Shown here one piece after another: positions 45,251-56,640 of a DNA stretch of 64,000 nucleotides. The stretch comes from Gnetum montanum (lineage: Eukaryota; Streptophyta; Gnetopsida; Gnetales; Gnetaceae): NCBI GenBank assembly GCA_015680685.1, contig MNCI01006946.1, positions 177,224 through 241,223 of the forward strand, written 5' to 3'. The notes beneath the pieces are model-generated. The model was not told the origin of the DNA and did not search any database. It saw only the letters and a list, made by a program, of their open reading frames with translations. Within the stretch, counting starts at the first letter, position 1. Each line of letters opens with the position of its first letter. A program made the position numbers and the translations under genes.

Positions 45251-45805
45251 TTCACTAGTTGTAGCAAGTTCCTTTTCTATTCTTAGGTAAGATTGACATT
45301 GATAATTACTAGCTTTCCATTATTAAGATAAACATATTCTAATGTTGTTAGTAAAGCCTTATGTTCAAAGGGCTCCTACTTGAAATCATTAGGAATTTTC
45401 AACTTCCCCCAATCTATCTCTTCATTTTTGTCGAAGATTTGGTTATGGATCTATTCCATTCCATTTATTTTATCTATGTAAGTGCTTATGAGAAGCTCCA
45501 CTAGTTTCATACATATTGTGGATTTAGAGTTATTATATATGGTTAGCCACTAGGTACCTTCTTGTTTTGTGGCTACTGCATATAGGAACCTCTAAAAATT
45601 TGATGTTTTAACACACTAATTACATGTTGGGATAGATGTGTGTTTTATGATCCATATTCTTTTCACACAATGGCATCTTATGTCACTGTATGCAATGCAT
45701 GGAATTTGCTTCTTCTCAAGCTTTCCAAATTTGTTTTCCCTAAAGATTTCTAGGAAAAGGTCTCTGATCTCAATCTTGGCATCAATGGTACTGAGGCATG
45801 CTCTC
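45251..45805 (-). pseudogene. RE6 protease C-terminus and PR-RT linker
   Basis: The open frame from 45805 reads RACLSTIDAKIEIRDLFLEI, the part after MG in the MGRAWLS motif of the other copies, then CIAYSDIRCHCV. Next come YAVATKQEGT, WLTI and LEYVYLNNGKLVIINVNL. The preceding protease residues lie at 49124 and beyond, on the other side of an insertion. Confidence 0.8.
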
Positions 45806-46107
45806 ACAACCTAAACATTTGTATAAATTTAATTATTTAATTTGATGTATGTGATTAATTCTTTAATGCTAGTAGATGCATTTTAATAGATTATCTTATT
45901 GTTATTTTTGTAGTTGTAGTTGTTAGTTTCCTACATAAGTGAATACATCCTGCTTGTTAGGGTATTTTGTTAAAATTTTATATCCTTTATTTTACTACTA
46001 TTGGACCTTAGACATAGACCTTCTATATATTTTATGATTAAATGTTAAAATCCAATTATCCCACGAAGTTCTTCTTTCATGAGTTATTATGCCTTTACAA
46101 GTATTTG

Positions 46108-46200
46108 ATTATGCATATTTTATTCTTTATGCACATTCAATTATGTATATTCATATTATGCACATTTAATTATGTATATTTATATTTTATTATGCATCTT
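46108..46200 (+). repeat. AT-rich tandem repeat
   Basis: Units around ttatgcacat.caattatgt and atattcata recur about every 27-34 bases. Confidence 0.6.
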
Positions 46201-47914
46201 TTAATTTTATTCTACATATGTGATTGTATAATACTCTATTTATGGAGCAATTGTAAACATGAGCCCTACCCAAAACATATCCCTTATTACCTTTTGTCAT
46301 TAAACTAGGATTTAGAGTTCATTTTTAATTATAATTAAATATTGCATAAATTAGCTTTATTGAGGAGGTACCTTAGGATGATGTCCTACCTAAAATTTGA
46401 CCTTACCAATGTGTTTGGAATATTCAAAAATGTAGGTTTTAACCATTGGTTCACTAGAATTGGAGTTATAGTTCTTGAGATATCACAATTTCTAGTTTGC
46501 TAAAATATTATAAAATTTTTGGTGTTTGAATTGAGTGACCATGATAAATAACACAAATAAAATTTTAGCATATGATTAGGTAGAACACTTGATGAGGACC
46601 TTTTAGGTTTAAATAGAATCTAATTTGGAGTCTAGATGTGCATGTTACAAGTGTTTGAGTGGAGAGAGAAAATTGGAAAACTAAACTTATGAAAATTATT
46701 TATGTTAAAAAAATTAAATTAAAATTTAAAAAATCAAATTAAAAAGTCAAAAGTGGTTTATTCTCCACGTAAAAATTAACCATGCAAATAAAACAAAGTA
46801 TACATGTAGATATTATATGTAACATATATAAACATGTTACATATTATTTATAAGCACCGCAATCAATTTTTAACATGTTTTCTCTAGTGCTTGATTTTTT
46901 CCATCACCTATTTTCTTTGTTGTTGTTTTACAAAATGGCATTCTATCATGTTTTTCTAGAAAGGAAATTTTCTTCCTTTCTTTTTCATTTTGAAGCCTAT
47001 TTGAGCAAGGTTTCTTCTATTTTCCTCCTCATAAATAGGTTGTGGCCTTAGATTTGTTTCATCATAGTTTTAAAAGGGTTTAGGGTGCGATGGGCTAAGC
47101 AAAGTAAAAACAAATTGAGAGCATAATGAAGAAGAGGAAGATGCTAAGATAATTCTAAGAGCTCTGCCAACATAAGTAAAAAAGATTATTTTAGTTTTCT
47201 TTTCATATGATTACCCTATTTTGATGTAGATCTTGAAAGAAAGATTATTTTAATTTTATTTTTATATGGTTGCACTATTTTCTTGTGGATTTTCTATTCC
47301 TCCTCTCTACTTTTTACTCTTCTTCTACAATGTCAATTATTATGCTGAGATTCTTTCGAATTTTTGTGATTTTGGATTTGTTTTTGGTATTTTAATTGTG
47401 TTTGGTTCATTTTATGTGTTTTGGTAAATTTCTGGAATTATGGGAACTTTGCCTAAGCTATTATGAATATTGTGAATTTTCTCATGACATAAGCATTATT
47501 TTGCGAGAATTTTGGCTACCATGGATTTGGCTATTTTGGTAATCATTTGGATTTAAAATAAAATAATAATATATGTGTGACCATTTGTGCTTAGTTGGTA
47601 GTATGAGCTATGAATCTTTTAGATGCCCTTGTCTACATGTACTAATGGAGTGTTCTTTAGTGGGACCCACCCCACCAGAATGAGGGTTGTTGGATGGATT
47701 TCCCACCCTAGATTTTGATTCGTAAGTTCATGTGAGGCTATGGATTTAGCCAAGACCATGGCACTGAGTAGTTGTATCTAGTAGAGTTGTAGTGAGGCAT
47801 AATCAAGATTTATCCTTCCAGTGATATGTGTGCCTTGTTTATTAAGGATGTTAGTAGTAAGGCTATTGCCAAGACTTAGCCATGAGTGAATTATTTGGGA
47901 TGACAAACATAATC

Positions 47915-48180
47915 CAATGATAGTAGTGAGGTTATTCCAAGAGTTATTGGTGAGTCCCTTTGGTAGTGAGGGTAACCAACACCTAGCCTTCAGAGATGCT
48001 TGGTTAAGATATACTTTCTTTAGATTTTTGCTAGACAAATTTGTGATATTTTTGGACATTAAATAATTTAAAAGATAATCTAATGATAGTAGTGAGGTTA
48101 TGCTAAGGCCTGATGGTTCCTATTACTAGTGAGGATAACCAAGACCTAGCCTTTGGAGATGCATAGATAAAGTATACATT
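47915..48180 (+). repeat. imperfect duplication within the unidentified insertion
   Basis: aatgatagtagtgaggttat near 47915 recurs near 48080. The following segment, with gtgagg.taaccaa.acctagcctt and gagatgc, recurs too, an offset of about 165 bases. Confidence 0.7.
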
Positions 48181-49024
48181 CTTTGGATATTTAGATTTCT
48201 TTTGGATTTTTGGAAAATTTGTGGTAAATCTAGACTTTGAAACATTTTTGAATATATTATTCAAAAAATTTAACTAGCCTATATCCTATGACTTTTGGCC
48301 TTGAACCTTTATGCTCCATGAAGAGGGAAATATAACAATCTTTCTTATTTATGGGGTAGTGACTCCTACATTTTGATGCAAATAGCCCAAAGTAGGTAGG
48401 GAATCTCCAGAAGAGAGACATGGGGTGAAAGGTAGATCAATTCTATACAACATGAACCTTTTGAACTTGAAAAATAATTTTTGTCTATTTTGTATTTTTG
48501 AAAAATAGAAACGTTATGCACCTTTTAGATGTTTGAGCCATGTATCTATTTTTGTGAATAAATAATAAAATATGATAGATATGAATTTGTCATCTATGCC
48601 ATTAGGATCATAACATTGCAAGGAACATTTTTCATTTTGGTGTATGTAATACATTCAAGAAAATATAATATTATTTATTATATATTCATATTTTATTATT
48701 TAATTTCATAAACTTAAAATACAGATAACTCTTTTTCTAGATATCCAATTGAAGCAAAATAAGTGTCATTAGGATTGCTATTTTATGTAGTATTTTATGA
48801 TGCATTGAGTGAAATTTTTTGACATCCACATTTTTGTGGCTTTGTAAAAATCTATTTTTCATTAAATAAATTTTATTTAATTATATATGTAAGTATTATA
48901 GAATTTTACTGCACTATATTGATCTATTGTATTTATGCTCTTAATTAATAAATTTTATCTATTTTACCGCTTCCTTTTGAGTTAGTAAATTAAGGTTAAA
49001 TCTAGATCTTTGGGGTTTTGTAGC

Positions 49025-49123
49025 ATCTCTATTAGTTATTTATAGGATCTTATAAATAATAAATAAAGGTGTTACCATGTTGGTATTTATAGGATGTTAT
49101 AAGTAATTAATAGGAGTGTTACA
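49025..49123. repeat. direct repeat at the right end of the unidentified insertion
   Basis: Read on the minus strand, taacactcctattaattac and cctataaatac (near the end) recur about 48 bases on as taacacctttatttattat and cctataaataac. Confidence 0.7.
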
Positions 49124-49530
49124 CAAGCCCTTTCCATGATAATAGAGAAGTCCCTCTTGCAATTGTTCATGTGGATCACTAGGAAATCTATTGGGTATGA
49201 TCAACCATAGACGATGATCACAATGTCCTCCACCAATCCCAAAGAAATAGTAATGGATTGATCTACAAGCTCTAACCTAATGTTGCATTTCTTGAGTGGA
49301 GACAAGTTCAAAGTCTTATACATCTCCTGAGAAATTAAGTTCACCTCGAAACCCAAATCTAGTACAGCCTTGCATGGATTATTTCCTACAATCTACTAAT
49401 AGAGTATGGGACTCCTAGGGTTAGATCATTTCCTTGGAAGGTGATCTACTTTGATCCAATCCATGACCACATGGATCAACATGATGATATGAACATTTAA
49501 GGATGTTTGATTTGGAGAAGGCTTGAGGAT
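49124..49530 (-). pseudogene. RE6 protease, N-terminal part
   Basis: On the minus strand: IMLIHVVMDWIKVDHLPRK, then VLDLGFEVNLISQEMYKTL (about 49365-49310), where the catalytic motif D-S-G is D-L-G. ELVDQSITISLGLVEDIV, YPIDFLVIH and CKRDFSIIM follow and break at the insertion. Stops follow PRK and LY. Confidence 0.82.
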
Positions 49531-49559
49531 GTTTCTAGAAGTAATTAATGCAAGGTTAG

Positions 49560-50460
49560 TGATGAGCATCAAAGTGTCACGTCGATGGACCCTCATTGAC
49601 ATAGCATTGTCAATGAGCCCCCATTGATGTAGCATTGTCGACGAGCGCACATCGATGCAGTACTATAGCAAAAACTATATACGAGATCCTAGCCATGTTT
49701 ATGATGATTCAAGTCATAGTAGTAGCAGAGCTCTTGTAATTTGTCCATTTGGAAGTTAGAATATTTCTTTGAGTGCCTGTAGTAGGAGTTAGAAAGTGTA
49801 TGGATCTTTATTCAAGCATTATTGTACCTGCACCACACTAGTATGTATAGCAATAAAGATGAGCCTTTTGATCAAACTTTGGAGCACTTAGAATAGATTA
49901 ATGATTTATTTATGCATTTACTATTTTCATTAAACATGCAATTTATTAAGAAAAATTAGACCTTAAGTGATTAGTTAATTTTCTAAGCTAAATAGATTAA
50001 GCACATAATTACGACTGATTCAAGCGTAAACATGTATTCTCTTGGTAATCCTAGCAACGTTATTGCTTAGTGCGCTTAGTAGCATAGTGCTTGGTAACCT
50101 AGCAGTGGATAGGTGGGTTTAGAATATGTATGGAAAGTGGAAACAAATGCTTATGTTAAGATTAGTTAGAGACTAGTTAAGTGGTTAAATTAGATTAGTT
50201 AAATGATTTCATCTCTCTACTTTAAGAACCAAAGAACATAAAACATAAAACAATAAAAATCATATGCCTCGATTATACTTAACCATGCCTTTGTACATCA
50301 CAAGTGTAATTGAGAAGACAATGAATGACCTTAGGGCAAGGTTCACTTCCTAGAAGACTAGCGTACCAGAAACTATAGAGTCTATGGAATTTGACTGGAT
50401 CATGTGTGAATGCTTCATGATTTGTATGGTTGGGCATAGGGGTACCTCGATCACTCATCA
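49560..50460 (+). repeat. RE7 5' LTR
   Basis: It starts TGATGAGC and ends CACTCATCA, 901 bases. TATA-like aactatatacg is near 49675, AATAAA in context gcaataaagatgag near 49852, and the U5 ggtaatcc/ggtaacc array at about 50040-50110. Confidence 0.9.
49581..49662 (+). promoter_or_regulatory. RE7 U3 28-bp tandem array
   Basis: Three units of 28 bases start at 49581, 49609 and 49637. Units 1 and 2 face each other as ctcattgac/gtcaatgag, a perfect 9-base inverted repeat with an 8-base loop. They share gttgac/gtcaa cores with RE3 and RE6 arrays. Confidence 0.75.
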
Positions 50461-50461
50461 T

Positions 50462-50478
50462 TGGCATCATTGCTGAGG
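50462..50478 (+). promoter_or_regulatory. RE7 primer binding site, tRNA-Asp type
   Basis: TGGCATCATTGCTGAGG follows the LTR by one base; its differences from the tRNA-Asp complement are G to A or C to T. Confidence 0.7.
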
Positions 50479-50611
50479 ACTCTGTTTGTTGAAATGTGCA
50501 CTATCTAGGATTAGTGAACATTATTAATATCGTTGGACAAATCCAAGGTCAACATCACTCTTAAACAACATACAATTATAAAAGCACATTGATATTTTCT
50601 TTATTTGCAAA

Positions 50612-53070
50612 ATGTCTTCTTCTTATGGTAAGCATGAAGATGTTAAACTTGTGCTCCCATAACAGTGCAAAGTGGTATATACTCATCCAGATGAGTATGT
50701 GCTTGATTTCACCTTCATCTTGCACTAGGATGAGCAACTGTGATGGTGTGATATGGAGGGCAACATTGTAATGCCCCTTAATCAATCTATGCTTGTGATG
50801 CTACTTTGAACTCTTAATAAGTTAGGCATTCATGATCTTCAAGATGAGTATGTTGTGCATGACTATGACTACTAGTACTACCATCCCACTAACACACAAT
50901 GTAGGAGAGATTAACACCAGGAGAAGCATCATGAGGTTGTGAAGGAGAAGCACTTCACCAATCCCTTATTCTTACTAAATCAAGGTGACAATGAGGACCC
51001 TTCCTCTAAGGGCTCTCAACATGAAAATTCTCCACCCCTGGTTACTAATGATGGGGGTGTGAACTTGAATCTCCATTCTACTATCAACATTCCTGGTTCA
51101 GGAAAAGATGGTAGTCAAGGTAGAAGCTCTGACAAGCATTAAGATGATAAGAAATTTGATGAATGTGGTTGTGAAAACCAAAGGGGAGTTGGTAGATACC
51201 ATGGTGGTGGTAGTCCTCCACCCTCTTCATCCTCTTCATCTACATCCTCTTCTTCCTCTTCTTCTAATTTTAAAAGATGTTGCAGAAAGAATAACTATGA
51301 TGGGGGTGCTCAATGGGACAACAATACTGATTTTTAAGCTTGTAATAAATGAATGGCTAATAGAGGACATCATTGGAAACAACAAGATAATGATGATGAT
51401 GAGCCTCTGTTAGCAACTCGAAGCATGCTTAACATTGTAGAGGTAGTTAAGATTCCAACTAGGCATGTGAAAGATAGTTAGATTAAGCACTTAGACATGA
51501 ATAATATCCCAAGATTTGCAGGGGGATATAATTTTGATCTATAGACACATCTACAAGATTTTCATGATGCCTGTGTCTTGTAGAACATTGAAAATGATTG
51601 GCAAAAACTCAAGCTCTTCCACAAGGCACTCATCAAGGAGGTCAAATTTTGGTATCAGTCCTTGGAGCCAAAATCTATACATTCATGGAGTACAATGCTT
51701 GAGCTATTTAATGATAAATACCAAACTTACTCTAGAGTGTTCAATTTGAGAAGGAAAATCCAAGGTTGGAAAAAAGAAACACATGAACCCTTGGATGCCA
51801 CCATGGGCAGATATTATTCTCTCTTACACCGATGCCCTAGCCATGGTTATTTTTAGAGGGAACAACTCCGCCACATCATAGATGGCCTCAGAGTAGAAAC
51901 TAGAAGAACTCTTGGGGTTTATGCCCAAGGAAGACTATTTGAACTAAGAGCTCATCATATAAAAAGGCTGATAGAGAAGGTAGTAAAAGAAGAAGATGAG
52001 TTGCAAAAACAAGAAAGTGTAGAAGAATATAATAGGGATCCTTCCATCAGGTAAAGGGAAATTTGATTCTATGATGATGAGGAGTCACCACTCGATGAAG
52101 TCTTGAATAGAGGAAAATCTTGCCCATACAAAAAAAATATTTTTGATAGTTTGGCAAAGGTTGATAAATTATGGGACTCTTTGGATGAAAAATTCGAAAC
52201 TGATATGAAGATTGTTGAAGCATCTAAAGAGCATAATAGTGATTATGACCACAAGAGGTAGAAAGAAGCTGCATGTGCTTACTAGAGAGGTAAGGGCAAA
52301 GCTACTGCAATAGAAGAAGTTTTGGAGATAGACTCTCATGATGATGCTAGATGTGACATCTGTCAATATGAACATTTGAAGGGATGTTGCCCTATGGTGT
52401 CACACTTACAAGAGTCTAGGATGTATGCACTAAATCCTTGATTAGCAAGGAGGTAAGCACCTAGACGATCACCTTATCCCTAAGGTAATCTAAGGTAATT
52501 CCACTAGTAAAAAGAAGCTTACTATCTAAGTGAAGCTCCTCCATAACCATATGAAAAATACTAGCAGTGCCACCAACCAAAATCATGGGGAATGCCACCG
52601 TGAAGATAGTAGCACCTTTATAGGTAATTAAATCCATAGGTACTATGTTTAGCAGCATGTTTCTCTATGAAGCTTTGCAAGTCACACATCATTCTAGCAT
52701 TAGTATTACCCTCTAGAGTACCATCAAACTCATTCACAATCTACTCAAGGGGAGAACCCATATCCATACCATCCTCCACATCCATTTGCACACATCCTTC
52801 CACCCTCAACCCGTTTACCTCCTGCTCTATTCATGTAGGGTGAAATTCCCTCACAAACATAGTAATGAAATGCTACAAGGGCTGTAAATTTACAACTATC
52901 TTTCTAGCCTAATGGTTTGGACAATCGATCTAGGAAACAACTATTTTTCTAATCCAACAGTTCTCGAAAACCCTCACAACCTAATGTGGTTGGTTACTCT
53001 ATATCTCCAAAACCCTCATCCTCTCCATCAAACACATTCAAGTTCCCTTCAAACCAAAAACCACCTCAAA
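50612..53070 (+). pseudogene. RE7 gag
   Basis: It starts MSSSYGKHEDV. The N-terminal domain has YTHPDEYVLDFTFILH and MEGNIVMPLN. One frame then holds from about 50820 to 52400 with only single stops. It has a Ser-rich linker (GGGSPPPSSSSSS), LDMNNIPRFAGGYNFD, LQDFHDAC, IKEVKFWYQSLEPKS, MGRYYSLLHRCPSHG, GVYAQGRLFELRA and KRLIEKVVKEEDELQKQES. The zinc knuckle CDICQYEHLKGCC at 52352-52390 is intact as C-x2-C-x3-H-x4-C. The Pro/Gln-rich tail after 52440 has frameshifts. This is the most complete gag here. Confidence 0.87.
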
Positions 53071-53960
53071 TCCACATTGTAATTCTAACCCATGTTGTTT
53101 TCAATTAGATCAAGGTTGGCAACCTTCCCATGAAAAGATCTAACTTGGGAAGTCTTATTATTTATTTGTAGATTGCTAAACATAATCCATGGAAGGCTCT
53201 TCTTAATTCTGGTTCCAATGTTAATCTCATCCCTCATGACATGTATAAGGTTGATAACCTAATACCTCTCAAGAAGAGAAACATTTGTTTGGAATTGCCA
53301 GACTAGTCAATCATTGTCCCCTTAGGGTTAGTGGAGGATATTGTGACCATAGGTTGTGTGTGATCCTATCTTGTAAATTTTTTGGTGATTAAGGTAGAGA
53401 ACTATAAAGGTGACTTCCCCATCATTATGGGAAGGGATTGGTTAAGCATTGTTGATGCACGAATGGGCATCAAGGACCTCTCCTTGGAAATCTCCAAGGA
53501 AAATAAATTTGGATGACTAGAGAGAAGAAGTGTGTTCCATGCATCACATACAACGATAATGGGTGCAATTGTGTGAAAAAATATAGTTCATTAAAAGTAC
53601 ATTCATCAAAGCATGCAATCAATGCGCATAAGAAAAAAATATCCAAAGGTGCCTATATGTAGTAGCCACAAAATAGGAGTGCACCTAGTGGCTGATAGCT
53701 GACTTAAAAAGTAGCATACTATGCATGGAACCCTCTAAGAACCTCACATGTGCTTATATCAAAGGTATGGATGAACTTGTGCAGGTTCATCACCAACTCT
53801 CGAATGATGAAGATGATGATACCTATTGGGTAGATTTGGAAATCTATGATAATTTCAAGAAAGAGCCCTTAGATTTAAAAACTCTACTAGTCGGCATGAA
53901 GTAGCATGTTAAAATAATGGCAAGCTAGTTATCATCAATGAGAATCTTGCTCTTGAACAA
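53071..53960 (+). pseudogene. RE7 protease and PR-RT linker
   Basis: The active site reads LLNSGSNVNLIPHDMY (about 53195-53245), with catalytic Asp changed to Asn. KKRNICLELPD, GLVEDIVTI, VNFLVIKVENYKGDFPIIMG and RDWLSIVDARMGIKDLSLEI follow. The linker with CITYNDNGCN is in another frame. Confidence 0.82.
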
Positions 53961-54900
53961 AAAGATAAGCTGTTGCAAGTGGTCAACAAATGGACAAAAA
54001 CCTTTACTTGTTCATATCCTAAGTTGTCTGGAATTCATCCATGGATATGCCAACATTGTATTTACACTAACCTAGCCATGAAGCCAAAAAGGTATTTGTA
54101 GAGGTAGTTAAATCCCTAATTGAAGTAGATCATCAAGAAGGAAATAAAACAACTCATCAAGGAGGGGTTCAATAAGCCCACTCATAATTGTGCCAAAGAA
54201 AGGTGGTAATTCACAGGTCTACATCAACATTAGGCTGTTGAACATGACAACATTTAAATATCATTTTCCATTGTCATTTTTGGACCAAGTGTTGAATACT
54301 ATCTCTAGGCATTACTATTATAGTTTCTTGGATGGTTATAGTGGTTATAACTAGATGCAAATTGTGCCAGAGGATTAAGCCAAGATAATATTCACAAGTC
54401 CTTAGGGAAATTTTGCATATTGTAAGATTCCATTTGGTTTGTGCAATGTCCTTGCAAAATTTTAATGCTTGGTCCTTAGTATTTTTCAATAGCATATTGG
54501 TAGATGGATGACTTCTCTACCTATGGGGCTACATTTAAGCAATCCCTAGATCACCTTGAGTAAGTATTGAAAAGATGTGTTGAAACAAACCTTAGGATCA
54601 ATTTACAGAAAAGCCATTTAATGGTCTAAGAAAGCATAGTACTGGGGCATTGAATTTCACAAGAAGGGATTGAGGTAAACCTGAAAAAGACAAGGGTCAT
54701 CCAAGGAATCACATGCCAACTAGAGATAGTTAAATATGTTTGATCATTCCTTGAACACACTTGCTACTATTGATAGTTTATAGAGAATTTATCAAAGATT
54801 GCAAAGTCATTGGTTAAGTTTACAAAAAAAAGATACTCTATTCATCTAGACCAAGGAATGTGAACATGCATGCCAATAGTTAAAGAAAGGACAAAATTGT
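53961..54900 (+). pseudogene. RE7 reverse transcriptase
   Basis: It is heavily damaged, with two or more frameshifts. KKEIKQLIKEGF is near 54135. The palm has YYYSFLDGYSGY and PFGLCN in one frame, then MDDFSTYGATFKQSLDHLE (about 54504-54560), INLQKSHLMV and IVLGH. A small deletion removes residues just before MDDFS. FIENLSKIAKSLVKF follows near 54780. Confidence 0.82.
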
Positions 54901-55320
54901 AGAAACTCCAATTCTACAGGCATCAGACTAGTCCAAACCATTTTACATAATGACAAACAATGCTAATTATGCCTTAGGAGCCATTCTTACATAGTTGGAC
55001 GATAAGAAACAACCATATTACATCCACTACACAAGCCAAAGCATTGTGGATGCATAGTTGAATTACACCATATCTAGAAAAGAACTAATGGAAGTGATGT
55101 ATGCTCTCAAAATGTTTAAGTACTATGTGCTTGGCTATAAAGTATTTGTACATAGAGATCATAGTGCCATCCACTTCCTAATGAACAAACCAATGGTAAG
55201 CCCTTATATCATACGGTGGCTCATGATCCTATAGGAATTCGATTTCACAATGGTAGATCAGAAAGGAACTGAGAATGTGGTTGCTAACCATCTTTCTTGG
55301 TTAAGATGGGATAATAAAGA
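54901..55320 (+). pseudogene. RE7 RNase H
   Basis: Recognisable: NYALGAILT in the first motif region, KELMEVMYALKMFKYYVLGY, VFVHRDHSAIHFLMNKPMVS, IRWLMIL, EFDFTMVDQKGTENVVANHL. The first catalytic Asp reads Asn in the NNANYA context. Confidence 0.82.
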
Positions 55321-56640
55321 GGAGGAAATCCCACTCTCTAATTAATTTCCAAATAAAATCCTTTTTACAAGAGTAATAAATGACCAAGTGTCCATTGAAA
55401 CAAAATGGTACAATGACATCCTCACTTACCTTCTCACTTAGGAGATGCCACAAGATCTAGACTTTAGAAATAAATAATAGTTTCTTCATCAGGTAAAGTA
55501 CTTTATGGAAATCAACAAACACCTTCACAAGGTGTGTGTTGATGGCTTGGTTTTTTGGTGTGTCCTTGATGCAGATCAATGATGCATTCTCCAAGATGCT
55601 CACGAAGGCCCTTACGGAGGTCACTATGTAGGGAGATGAACGATTATAAAAATCTTGATGGTAGGATACTATTGGCCTACAATATTTAGGGATGTCTACT
55701 AGTTTGTTCAATCTTATGAATTTTTTCAAAGAGATGGTGGGATGATCACATGAATGGAGGATCCTCAACAGTGGATTCAACCTCTGGATCCCTTTGACAT
55801 ATAGGACATAGAATTTATGGGTTCCATCATGTCCATATCTAATGGAAAGGCATATATCATTGTAGTAGTTGACCACTGCACCATATGGGTATAAGTAGTA
55901 GTTGTCATCGATTGTACATCATTCACTACTACTAGATTTGTACAACAAAATGTTGTAAACATGTTTGGGGTGCCACGTGCAGTAATTTTTGACAATGAAA
56001 CTCATTTATAAGTGCCACCTTTCAAAAACTTATGCAATGCTTGGGGGTCAAACATAAATCAAGAACACCCTATCACCCCCAAGCCAATAGTTAAGTAGAG
56101 GTAACTAACAGGGAGATCACAAAGATCCTAACAAGGACCATAAGCAAATATATGATAGATTGGAGCATAAAATTCAACGATGTCCTTTGGGCCTGTCACT
56201 CAACATGAAAACTTCCTATTGGCTACTTTCCGTACAAGCTAGTGTACAAAAAACTTCCAACACTTCCAATTCAATCCAAGCTCCTTATACTCTCAACACC
56301 TTGTGAACTAAACCTTGACCTAAAAAGAAAGATTGATCAAACTCAACATGTTAGACAAAGATTGATTAGTGGGCCTATCTTCAAATGAAGTGCACAAGGA
56401 ATTTAATAAGCAATGGCATGACCTAAGAATATGGAAAGTGAAATTTCAACGAAGAGATAAGCTTCTCTATTGGAACCCTACACACATATCTTAGAAAATA
56501 AAGTTGCAAATGTTGTGGAAGGGACCTTGTATAATTGACGAGACATTTCCCTATGGGGCCATATTAATCTACAAACATGAGAGCCCAAATAACAATAGTT
56601 GGTCAACATCCAATAATTGAAGGTTTTCCATGGGCCCAAG
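55321..56640 (+). pseudogene. RE7 integrase
   Basis: The zinc region reads AHEGPYGGHYVG and later SYEFFQRDG, so both cysteines are lost. The core has IEFMGSIMSISNGKAYIIVVVDH (first Asp now Glu), and VIFDNETHL (second Asp kept). A frameshift then obscures the Glu region. The C-terminal part has LIKLNMLDKD, EVHKEFNKQWHDLRIW, DKLLYWNPTHIS and LQMLWKGPCIIDETFP near 56510-56550. Confidence 0.83.

Larger units (their letters stand above)
45806..49123. mobile_element. unidentified 3.3 kb insertion in RE6 protease
   Basis: It separates two halves of the protease that join cleanly at the MGRAWLS motif. The flanks 45797-45805 (catgctctc) and 49124-49132 (caagccctt) occupy the same protease position and match at 6 of 9 bases, so they may be a 9-base target duplication. 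It is A/T-rich, with no reading frame that resembles a transposon protein. On the minus strand it starts TGTAACACTCC, an LTR-like start, but the other end reads ggttgt rather than CA. A long solo LTR or a non-autonomous DNA element are both possible. Confidence 0.6.
36905..49559 (-). mobile_element. RE6: Athila-like element on the minus strand
   Basis: Read leftward from 49559: protease, linker, RT, RNase H, integrase, 3' noncoding DNA, internal promoter-like array, intron-like segment, ORF3, PPT and 3' LTR. The gag part and 5' LTR are cut off by RE7 at 49560. An unidentified insertion at 45806-49123 splits the protease. The left flank tgtaa (36900-36904) would be one target duplication. The integrase has lost the part with the third catalytic residue. 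Confidence 0.85.

Noticed and set aside
45806-49123. Calling the insertion a solo LTR outright
   Set aside because: Only one end looks LTR-like, the other lacks a CA end and the flanking duplication looks longer than five bases.
49581-49662. CRISPR-like direct repeats of 28 bases
   Set aside because: The units abut with no spacers and sit in an LTR U3 of a plant retrotransposon.
55457-55876. 139-codon minus-strand open frame
   Set aside because: It is antisense to RE7 integrase, where plus-strand integrase motifs are evident.
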